From assembly GCA_024734495.1 (NCBI GenBank), contig JALMQS010000099.1:103136019-103200018 (forward strand): 64,000 bases of DNA, given 5' to 3'. Source of the DNA: Forficula auricularia. Its lineage: Eukaryota; Arthropoda; Insecta; Dermaptera; Forficulidae. Below, in pieces: positions 11,801 to 23,800 of this stretch. Under the pieces are notes generated by a model. That model was not told the DNA's origin and ran no database searches. It saw only the letters and a list, made by a program, of their open reading frames with translations. The number at the start of each line of letters is the position of its first letter. The first letter of the stretch is position 1. The position numbers and the translations under genes were made by a program.

Positions 11801-14800
11801 TCCAATGGATAAAATATTTTATGAGAAATATTTTCTCGTACTGATGGTGTGCTTTCCTCTGCTGCTTGTTGTATATCAGCTATGAATTGCTCAACTTCTT
11901 TATCAATTTGCTCTTTTGTCGTAAGTGGTATTTGGAGGTTTATAAACTGTTCGAGCTTTCTTCTAAATTCATTCCAATCAGTTTTTTTGTTGGTGAGGCT
12001 TGGAGGGATTTTCTTTTGCAGAACATTTTCGCTAAGTGTTAGGATTATCGGGGTATGATCTGATGATAGATCATTGCTACCTTCCACATGAATATATTTA
12101 TTTGAAATTCCTTTAGATATAAAAAAGTCAATCAAATCTGGAATTTTCGCAGGGTCGGTTGGCCAATAAGTGGGCAATCCTGAAGATAAAAATTCACATT
12201 TACAGGTTTGTGCTGCTTGATAAAGTTCTCTTCCTTTTGTTGTTATTAATCTTGATCCCCAGTGCGTATGCTTGGCATTGTAGTCACCTCCAATGAGAAA
12301 ATGATTTCCAAGGGTTTTAAACAGATTGGAATAAACATCTTTATTTAGACAATGCTTTGGTGGACAATAAATTGCTGAAATTTTCACGTCGTTATTTTTA
12401 GCACGTATTGAAACTGTTGTAACTTGCATAGAAGGATCTTCGATTTTTTGTTCTTCGTGATGTTGAATAATGCTTCTTATTAATATAGCCGAACCTCCTC
12501 TTGCCTTTTCAGATGGATGTGGACTGTGATAGAAGTTATAATCGCGAATTTTCACATAGGATTGTTTTGTGAAGTGTGTTTCGGAAATGAGACACATATC
12601 TATCTTTTTCGTTTCTTAGAAATATTTCTAATTCCGAAATATGGTGAAGTAGGCCATTTGCATTCCATGTAGCTATACATAATGTTGTCTACACTATCTA
12701 TGATATCAAACAATTTATATTTGAATGTATTTATTTTCATTTGAGAAAAAAAATATACAAGAGTTGATTGAACTAGAATATCTATTTACATTATTTATGT
12801 GAAATATACCTGGTCGTTTAATCAACTCTTATTTAAAATGTTTCAACTATAACTAGAACTGATACTAAGATGTTTCAAGATTAAAAAATTAAACATCCAA
12901 TCAAAATAAATAAACTAAGATGAAAATTCTTAAAAAACACTAATTTTATTCTTCGGTATCGTAGTTTTCAAAAAAAAACGATTATGAATTTTGAATAAAT
13001 TGGTTTTATTAATTAAAAGTTTAAATTACAATAGGTTATACTTGGAGATTGGAGGTCTCAAGTCGAACGTGATCAAGACAAGCCTTAATGTTCCCACTGG
13101 ACATCCGTCTTTATATACTAGATAACTGCTGAGTCTGTAACTCTCTCAGCGTGGGAATAGATAACAAAATATCCTGACGTGACTCCTCCTTCCTCCGGGG
13201 AGAAATTTCATTATTTTATGAAATTTCTTCACAATTTAGTTTTGCTCAAAATATTGAGTTTATGTTACAATCATTTATTTGAATCATTACATTTATATCA
13301 ATTATATTACAATCATTTGAATTATTTATTATAATCATTTAAATTTCCATATTATTTCTTAATTTATTACATTTTATTATATCAGCAATTTTCATTTTAT
13401 ATTTGTTTAATAAGTACAATATAATTAACAATATTATTATAATTATGATTATTATTATTATATATAAATCTACTTTGTCTGTTTGCTTTATTTTCAAATC
13501 ATTAAAATTAATCACTAATATTTCACTTTTCACTTTATTTTTCACTTTACAATATATATAAAATATTTTAACAAACATTTATAGGTAATTATACTATTTT
13601 ACTTGATATAGATATCTTAACAAATAATTATTTTATTTTATTCAATACACAATATGGATATTTTAATAAATTTCATTAATCATATTTATTCATTTAATAC
13701 ACATTACATGGATATTTTTATATTTTTATATTATTTCACTTGGTATTAGTTATTCTGACAAAAATTTCTCTTTATATTCTTAAAAGAATAATTATTTTAT
13801 TTTACAATAGTAAATCTTTTTATTTCGAGAATAAACAATTTCTACAGTTTCTTAATTCATTATTTAATTTTTTATTTATTATGAAATACTGGTAAAGGAA
13901 TAAATTGAATCACTGATGCGTTCATGTTTACATTGTTTACATTTCGGGTATTTTTAAAATTACGTCTACGAGTTCATTCTCAATTTTACAAATGGGTTTC
14001 ACGAACTGTGTGGTTTCCCAAAAATTCTCGAATTTTGATTACTATTTTATAATTATCAATTTGGTTTTTTCAAATCTCTATTAAAATTCATCATTGGAAT
14101 CCCAAAAATCTTTTTCATTTATACCTATAAAATATAACTGTTTATCAATCTATTTCCTTAAATTGTTTACTTCTATATTTTAAATTGCTATATTGCTAAC
14201 TAATTAAATTATTCATACTTGATTAACCTATAGTAGCTATCATTAAATATATTCTTACGCTTTGCATCTCTCGCTTTGATTATCCTTGACTTAAATCTTA
14301 GATTTCATTACCTCATCGCGTTATCAAGTGGGTCAGTAATATTATTTGTTCTCTCTTTCTGAAATAAACGTGGTCTTTTTAATCTATCAATACGATATTT
14401 ATTATTGCTCCTATCTATTACTTTTCCCTAAATTTTGATCATATTCTTTAAGTCTAATTTCCGAAAAATTTGGTGTTCCCTTAGGCTTTCTCTTCTTTCT
14501 TTTCAAAAATAAAGTATTAGGTAACTTAGAGGGGTTTTCCTCTCCTGACCTCTTTTTCTTATTTTCAATATTTGTTTTAATTAATTTAAACATTAAGTCT
14601 TTTTCCTGACTATATTGATTTATTACTTCCGAATCTATTATTTCGTTATTTATTTGTAAATTATCTCTCCCATATAAAACTTCAAACGGACTTTTTCCTA
14701 TTGTTGAATGAATAGTATTATTATACGCTTTCACTATTAAATTCATTTTTCTTTTTATGTTATAATTCTTACATTCAGTATTTTGATTAATTATTTGTAA

Positions 14801-17800
14801 ATGTTCTAAAATTGTAGAGTGTACCCTCTCTATCGGGGAATTCGATTTTGGGTTTTCGATGCATGTATAGTGGATTTCTATATTATTTGTTCTACAAAAG
14901 CTTTTAAGTAATTCATTATTGAATTCATTTCCGGCATCGGTAATTACTTTTTGGGGTAACGGAAATCTACTAAATATTCTTTCTATTTTCCTAACAATCT
15001 CAACTGCTGTTAAATTCTTTATATGTATTACTTCTACAAATTTCGAAAATTGGTCTACCATTGTTATGAACTTAGTTTTATATATCTCAAATACATCTAT
15101 ATTCACTATTTGAAATGGTTTACTCGGGGTTTCAGTTTTATTAATATTTTTAATTGGGTTTCTCTCGTATTTTGCCTTTAAACAAATTTCACAATTATTT
15201 ATATATTTCTGAATATCTTTCTTTATTGCGGGCCAATAATATTTTCTTTTTATTTCTAAATAATTTTCGGCTATACCTCTGTGATTAGTTATACCTTCAT
15301 GAATATCTTTCAATATTTTTAGCCTGTGTTCTAAATCCTCAATATCTTCTAAAATCTTACTACACTTGTAAATATTTAAACTATTGAATGTTTGCTGAAT
15401 TAAATTATTTAAGGGAATAAATAATGTTTCATCTTTAAAATAGATATAAAATTTTTCCTTGCTATGTATATATTCTAGTAATATTTTCGTCAGTTCGAAA
15501 TCTATTTCTTGTTTATTTATTGTAATCATTAATCTATTTTTATTATTGAATAATTTTAATTTTTCTACTTTTGTGTCATTATCATGTGAATCTAAAATAA
15601 TTTGGTTTTTGAAAATATTTACTGCTACATTTTCGAGAATTTTTATTCCTGCTACAGGGGATTCTTCCGCGGAATGTACTGTCTCTAAACCTTCATTATC
15701 ATCACCAGCTGTCGCTAAAATAGATTCTAACTCATTATTTATGATTTCATCGATTTCCATTTCGTTTATGTGTACTTCATATTTTAAATCCGACTTTAAA
15801 TTATTTATTGATTGATCGTTCAATGACACCTTACCCTCTGAATTTTTTCCATCTTTTACCCTATGTGAATACTGACATAAATTACCTATCTTTGGGGTAT
15901 TTTTAATGTCTTTCCTATTTTTAATTTTTACTCTTTGGTGTGTGGGTTGATGAATTAGTTTTTCATCCCTTAACATCTGATCTTTTGTTTTCGTTAACTG
16001 GCTAACATTCTTTACCTTACCTACGTATTTTTTATTAATTATTTTATTATTTATCTCAGGTTCATTGACCTTATCATTAGTTTTAATAACATCATTATCA
16101 GTTTTATCCTTGCTAAACTTTATTTGTTTATCTACGGGTTCATGTTTCTTTTTAACGTCTGTGGGCTCTAATTTATCATCTACTATTTCCTCTTTGTCTA
16201 GGCTACTAAGTGAATCACTGTTTGTATCATCACTTTTGTGGGAAAATTTTTTATCTATCTCGCTAATATGATATCTGAGTTTATATTTCGTATTCTCGTA
16301 TGTAATTATGTCGTTCTTAAAATCCCACTCAAATTCTAACTTTTTGATTGCGTCTAACCCTATTAAAATATCAAAATCCTTATGAAAATCAATTATTAGT
16401 GTTTTTATATATTCTTTTCCTAAAAATTTTACATATGTGTATTCAGTTATTTTTCTGGACCCATTAATAGATTTTATAAAATTATCCTCTTTAAACTTTG
16501 TATATAAATTAGCAATATTTGGTTTTATTAGATTTACAGTAGATCCTGTATCTATTAATACTTTTAAATTCCTCCACTCTAAATATGGTAATAATGATTT
16601 TTCGTTTATACTGTCCCTATATTCAAAATTATTATAATTAATTTGGGATGTTATGTAAGTTCGTTCTCTCGGGGGCCACTTCCTAAAAAATGATTTTCTC
16701 TTCTTTCCTGACCTGAATGATTCTGAATTGTTTGTGTGGACATTGGGGTTTGATTAAAATATTGTGGACGTGGGGGCCTGTAATTATTATGATTTCTATA
16801 ATTATTAGAGTTTTGATAACCATTTTGATAATTTTGGAAATGGGGTCTGGGTTGAAAATTCTGTCTAGGTTGAAAGTTCCTAGGTTGAAAATTTCTGTAA
16901 CTTGTATTATTATAATTATTATTATTTATTTTTGGTCTGCCCTCATTTGTTAGTGCATTCGTTCTATTGAGAATGTACTCATAAACCTCGTATACTGAAC
17001 CTAGATTTTGTGCTAAAACCTGGCTTGCTGTGGGTTCCTTTAATGTTTTTATAAAAATTTGTGTGGCATCTTTAGAAAATTCTTTAATTAATTCGGTTTT
17101 AATATCTGTTTCAATATTTCTGGCGTTTATTCTGGAATTATACTGGGTCATTAATTTATTTATTTCTACATAATTTTTCTCGATTCCTAGATTTTTATTC
17201 GTTAAGGAAAATAATTCTACTTTAATTGTATTTTCGTTCTTTGGCGATTTGAATAAGTTTCTTAATAAAATTACTAATTCGTCCCAATTTCTGACATGGT
17301 GGCCTAATATTTTATGCCTTGCGTCACCTATTATTTGATTTTTTATATGTAATAGAATTAAATTTTGTTGATCAATGGGGACTTCGCTAAAATTTCTTAC
17401 AATTGCCTCTGTATTTTCAATAAATTCCTCCAATAATTCAGGGGAACCGTTATATTTAGGAATCAATTTTAAAAGTTCGGAATGGGATAATGTAGCCATT
17501 GTTTATTCTTTTTAATTATTTATTATTTATTTAAATCTGTTAAGTCTTCCTCAAGCAATTACTATTATTTTATATTAGTATTATTTTATTTATAATATTA
17601 TTTATTTCAATTCATGCATTAACTTTATTCATTTACTTGTATTATTACTTTGTTTAACTTTCACAATTATTTTATTATTTTATTTCGTGCATTAACCTTT
17701 ATTTATTTATTTGTATTATTACTTTGCTTAACTGTCACAATTATTTCATTATTTTATTTATTTATTTAACAATTATTCACTTATTTCATGCATTAACCTT

Positions 17801-20800
17801 TATTTATTTCTTTATTTAACATTTATTTATTTATTTATCTCATGCATTAATCTCTTTTACAATTATTTATTCTATTTAATTATTTTTCACAATTTTTCAA
17901 TATTTTTAACAATTATTTATTTATTTTTAACGTTTAATTTATGGGCCGTGTAACAGTACGGTTGACCGGAAGGATGTCTGTTCGTTTCTAACCTTTGTGT
18001 TGTATTCTCCGCTGACGATGCTGACTGCGCCCTTGGGAAGTTTCGGCTGTATCTTCCTCAGTATTTGTGTGATGTCCCGCAGCTCGAAGTCCACTCCTCG
18101 TTAAGGCTGGTGGCTTCCTATCGCTCCGAATTGGTTGGCGATTGGCTGACGGTTGTCAACGGGTTGTCGTGGCAAGGCGACGATAGGTTTTTCGCTGGTA
18201 AACAGCTAAAAAGCTGACCGTTCGTTGGCACTGCGACACGAACGTCGTGCGATTCCCAAATCCGAAATTTTAGGTTTTGGCCTACCGAAATCCGGGGTTT
18301 TTGGGTTTTGTCCTACCGACTGCGCCAATTTTATTCTTCGGTATCGTAGTTTTCAAAAAAAAACGATATGAATTTTGAATAAATTGGTTTTATTAATTAA
18401 AGTTTAAAAATACAAGAGGTTATACTTGGAGATTGGAGGTCTCAAGTCGAACGTGATCAAGACAAGCCTTAATGTTCCCACTGGACATCCGTCTTTATAT
18501 ACTAGATAACTGCTGAGTCTGTAACTCTCTCAGCGTGGGAATAGATAACAAAATATCCTGACGTGACTCACTTTTTTACAATACAGTATTGTAATCGTGA
18601 ATAAAAAAATTGCTTTTTTTGCTTCGTTTTTTCGAAATATCTCAAAAACGGCTGAAACTCTCGTGACCAAAAAAAAAGGGGGAGGGGGTTCAAAAATCGA
18701 AGGAAGCTGATATTCCTAATAAAAAGGGGATATTATTAATTGCTAATTGACCGAAAAATTAAGATGGATTCTTTCTTAAATATGATAAATTATTTTATTA
18801 ATATTAAATATAAGAGAAGGGCCAGGTGATGTATGTTAAAGTCATGTGGATGGTCATATTAGTTTATTTTTAACTAGCTGCAAGGCCCGCCTTCGACGGC
18901 CCTCTTGCTAGCCAGGGGCACGCCCCCTGGACCCCCAACCCACGAATCCCACCCTCACACTACACTCCCCCGACCCATCCAGCACCCCTACCCCCGCACC
19001 ATGAAACCGTGCCCAACCCCCGCCCCCATACCACAGAACCCAAATCACCCCTCCCACTCCAACCCACCACACTCCCCGAAACCCACCCAGCACCCCAACC
19101 CCCGCCCCCACACCACCACCCCAACCCTCACCCCACCCACCTCGGGCCCCCAACACACGAACCCCAACCTCACTCCCCACTCCAACCCACCACACTCCAC
19201 GAAACCCACCCAGCACCCCAACCCCCGCCCCCACACCACCACTTCAACACTCTAACCTGCACCCCCACCTCGGACCCCCAATCCGTACCACCCCACTACG
19301 CCACTGGACCCTCACCTGAACCCCCCATCCACCAACCTTGCCCCCCCCCCCACACTCCGCCATACTCCCTCACTCCACCGCCATTCCACTCCGCGCATCC
19401 CATGCCCTAACCCACCCCCACTCCACCCCCGCACCCAGTTTTTGCATTTCTAGCCTTCTAGTGACCCACAGATTATGTAAACAAAATTTGGTTGAGTTTG
19501 GTCCAAGAGCAAGAATTTTCATTTTTTGACCCCCCCCCATTTTGGGTGGTTAGTTTTTGCATTTCTAGCTTTCTAGAGTCCCTCAGATTATGTATACAAA
19601 ATTTGGTTGAGTTTGCTCCAAGGGCAAGAATTTTCATTTTTTGACCCCCCCCCCATTTTGGGTGGTTAGTTTTTGCATTTCTAGCTCTCTAGAGGCCCAC
19701 AGATTATGTATACAAAATTTGGTTGAGTTTGGTCAAAGAGCAAGAATTTTCATTTTTTGACCCCCCCCCCATTTTGGGTGGTTAGTTTTTGCATTTCTAG
19801 CTCTCTAGAGGCCCACAGATTATGTATATAAAATTTGGTTGAGTTTGGTCCAAGAGAAAGAATTTTCATTTTTTGACCCCCCCACCCCCATTTTGGGTGG
19901 TTAGTTTTTTTTATTTCTAGCTCCCTAGAGGCCCACAGATTATGTATACAAAATTTGGATGAGTTTGCTCTAAGGGCAAAAATTTACATATTTTTCACCC
20001 TCCTCCCCTTTTTTGGGTGGTTTTTTGGGGGAATTTTTTTAAACAAAAGTTGTCAAAAATCATACCCCATACAACTTTGCTCATTGTAAAATTTGCCGTA
20101 GAGTTAATAGTTTAAGAGTTATTTGATAATTTTCATTCATGCGCCCGCCCCCCAAACACCCTTTTGGGGCTAAAATATCAAAACGTTATATAGCTAAAAA
20201 CGTAAGTTAGAAGACACCTGATACAAATATGAAATTTCATAATAATCCCTTCAGCCGTTTTGACGTGAATCGTGAGCAACTTTTCGCGGAAACCACTGAA
20301 ACAAACAGACAGACAGACAGAAATTTTGTTGAGGGCGTTTTCGTTCATAACTTTGCTTGAAACGTGTGCAACCAAAATTTGGCGTGATTTGGACCAATGT
20401 ACAGACAAAACCTTAATTTTATATATATAGATTTAATTTTTTTTGCTAATTAATATACCTTCAGCTATTTAAGACCCGTATCCACAGATACCTCAGGAGC
20501 TCATTTCTGATGATGAGTACGTGGTTGGCGACCATGGGGTTTTCCGAGCTGGGTCTGACATTGCTTCCACTTACTTATGTCAGGCTCCTTTCTGTTAACT
20601 TTCCTATCTGGCCTCCCTTGGCCAACTCTTGTTTCTTCCGACCCCGACGCTATTAGGTTTTCGAGGGCTAGGGGTCTTTTCATCCTTCATCTTCTACTCT
20701 TGGTTGGTGACACCTAAATTCACCTAGGAGAAGGAATACTCTGATTTCAAAACCAGGGGAGATAGGCCTCTATAGCCCAGTAAGGCAGCCAGTCTAGTGG

Positions 20801-23800
20801 AAGAAAACCACGAAAGAAAATTCCTGGTCCTCCAAGTTGGGGGTTTAGCGCAAAGCTAACAACCTTACCTTAGAAAAAATAAATGATGTTTTGAAAACTC
20901 GCGAAGCCTCGGAAAATAAAAATGGACAGATTAAACATACACGGACTGGCAAACGAAATAAGGACATGAGAATTGGATCTTGGAATATTCGGACACTATA
21001 TGCGGCAGGAACGGCCCAAATTCTGGAAAAAGAATGTAAGAGATACCAACTAGATATATGTGCACTGCAAGAAGTTAGATGGTTGGATTATGGTTCTGTG
21101 CTGATTGAAGATAGTACGTTGTACTATAGTGAGCATCCTAACGAACATAAGGGTGGGGTCGGATTTATGGTGAATAGCAGAACTCTGAGTAGTGTAAATA
21201 GACTTCCGCCCGTTTAATGAAAGAATATGTGTGTTGAGGATTAAGGGAAAATTTTATAACATATCATTTGTTAATATATATGCTCCTACGGAAGATAAGT
21301 CAGAAGAAGATAAGGAAGCCTTTTATCAAGATCTAGAATTCATATACAATCAACTTCCTCAGTATGATCTTAAGATTATCCTTGGAGATGCAAATGCGAA
21401 AATAGGTAGAGAAGAAATATTGAGACCCACAATCGGAAAGGAAAGCCTCCACCTTGATTCAAATGAGAATGGACTTAAGATGGTGGGCTTCGCTACTATG
21501 AACAACTTAATGGTGATGAGTACATATTTCCCTAGGAAAGACATATATAAACAAACATGGGTGTCGCCTGATGGCAATACAAGAAATCAAATAGATCACT
21601 TCCTGGTTGACAAAAGACACAAAACTAGTGTTAAAAATGTTCGTAGCTACAGAGGTGCCGAAATGGGGACTGACCATTTCTTGGTTGTTATGACGCTGGG
21701 AGTAAAAATTCGGAAAGTGATTCATACCACGGAGTCATTGAAGGGTTATAAATTTGACTTAGAAAAGATCAACATGCCAGGTATGAAAGAAAAATATCAG
21801 AGGGAAATCAGAAGGCATGGTGGCAATTATGAGGAAGATGGGTTGCCTGAAGTGGATGAACTATGGGAAGGGATGAAATGCACTATTAAAGAAGCGGCCA
21901 AGGAAGCTTTTGGAGAGGCTGAAAGAATTAAGAACAGGAAGCCATGGTTTGAAAAGGAATGTGTGGAGGCTGTTGAGAGGAGGAGAGAGATTCGTTTGAA
22001 ATACCTGGGTGGAGGAGAATCGTTAGAAAATTACAGAGGGGTCCAAAGAGGGGTGAGTAGGCTTCTGAGACGAAAGAAGAGAGAATTCTATAAAAGAAGG
22101 ATATCAGATTTAGAGCAAGCCTACGATCAAGATAGAATAAGAGATTTCTACCAGGAAATAAGACAAGAAAGAAATGGTTTCAAGGCCAGGTCGTGCATAA
22201 TTGCTGATATAAATGGTAATGATATAACAGAAAAAGATAAAATCATGGCTAGATGGATGAATTACTTCCAAGAGTTGTTAAATTTTACTCCTCCTAGAGA
22301 ACCCCTAGAGCACAGTATATATATTACGGCAGAGAACTATGTTGAAGTCCCCACCAGGAATGAGATAGCGGAGGCAATGCATCATCTTAAAAACAGAAAG
22401 TCACCTGGTATTGATCAAATCCCCTCAGAATTGTTGAAGGCGGGAGGTGATTCGCTGATGGACATGATGCATATCCTAATAACAAGAATATGGGATAGGG
22501 AGGAGAATCCTGGTGAGTGGAGAGAAGCATTGATAGTCCCAATACATAAAAAAGGTAATAAGAAGATCTGCGGGAATTATAGAGGAATCTCGCTTTTGAT
22601 AACAGCATATAAGATATTATCTCGTATCTTGCTGAGAAGACTAAGTCCCATCTCAGAGGAAGTTCTCGGGGAGTATCAGTGCGGTTTCCGTAAGGGTAGA
22701 TCAACATCGGACCAGCTGTTCAACATCCGACAACTAATGGAGAAGAGATGGGAATACGCCTTGGATATACACCATCTCTTCATTGATTATAAACAGGCAT
22801 ACGACATTGTATATAGGGAAAGCCTATGGACTATAATGGAAGAGTTTGGATTCCCCAAGAAATTAATCAGAATGAAGGTATGTGTGTGCGGATCAAAATC
22901 TAGAGTGAAGCTGGGTGGAAACTTATCTCAGCCTTTTGAAATTGGAACGGGTTTGAGACAGGGTGATGCCTTGTCACCATTGCTGTTCAATCTAGTTTTG
23001 GAGAAGATAATGAGGAGTGTAAAACGGGTTGACGCGGGCGTGCCTCTGGGCAGAGTACTGAGGGCCTTCGGAAATGCGGATGACATTGATCTTGTCTGCA
23101 TGAGTGAGGAAGGACTGAAGAGAATGTTCGGTGCGCTCGAGAAGGAAGGGAATGGGGTGGGTTTAGTTATAAGTGAAGAGAAAACCAAATACATGCTAAT
23201 GTCGAGATCCTTACCAAGCTGCACACCAATGAAAGTGGGGAACAGGGTTTTTGAGGGCGTAGCCAGGTTTAAATGTTTGGGCGCTATAGTGATGTCGGAT
23301 GCCAGAATAGACCAGGAAATAATCTCTCGAATACATGCGGGTGATAGAGCTTTGGCAAGTCTGAGTGGAGTACTTCGAATGAGAGTTCTATCACGAGAAA
23401 TAAAAATAAAAATATACAATACCTTAATAAGACCGGTTGTGATATATGGCTGTGAGTCGTGGACAATGACGCTACTTAACCAGAGGAGACTGATAAGTTT
23501 CGAGAACAAAGTTCTCAGGAATATATGTGGGCCTGTTCAAGATCTAACTTCTGGTGAATGGAGACGAAGATCCGAGGAAGAAGTCAGAGACTTGACAAAG
23601 CAGCCATATATCTCAAGTGTAGTGGGGAAAAGAAGATTAGAATGGGCCGGTCATGTGGTTCGTGCTCCGAAAACCAGGGACATAAAGAACCTCCACGAGA
23701 GCTACCCGCCTGGAAGAAGACCACCAGGCAGACCAAGACAAAGATGGCTGGATAATGTCGTCAGAGATCTGCAAGAGCTTCACGTGGGGGGCAGGATGGG

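Larger units (their letters stand above)
12942..18568 (-). mobile_element. Gypsy-type LTR retrotransposon lacking reverse transcriptase
   Basis: Complete element of about 5.6 kb in minus orientation, bounded by two LTRs of about 243 bp and a 4-bp target duplication CACT (12938-12941, 18569-18572). In transcription order: 5' LTR, primer binding site, long leader, gag, protease, spacer, integrase, non-coding 3' region, polypurine tract, 3' LTR. There is no RT or RNase H. The LTRs differ at only a few positions, so the insertion is young. LTR ends read AGTCACG to AAAATT, like the 17.6/297 group of gypsy elements. Confidence 0.93.
18873..20433 (+). mobile_element. GC-rich dispersed element (ACTAGCTG to TATATATAGATT)
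   Basis: Begins ACTAGCTGCAAGGCCCGCC and ends TTTATATATATAGATT. It contains a C-rich tandem block (18940-19430), a tandem array (19437-20030) and a CAGACAGACAGACAG motif near 20305. A fragment of the same family start is at 24712-24800. Elements with such ends are common in arthropods, but no coding domain shows the class. Confidence 0.6.

Noticed and set aside
13339..13578. Small membrane protein or env remnant in the LTR element
   Set aside because: A run of ATT/ATA codons from AT-rich DNA; no signal peptide, cysteines or furin-type site.
18905..19410. Long Pro/His/Thr-rich plus frames and Gly/Val/Trp-rich minus frames
   Set aside because: Product of a C-rich tandem repeat open on both strands; no signal, domain or splice context.
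22928..23509. 193-codon minus frame
   Set aside because: Antisense shadow of the RTE reverse transcriptase.
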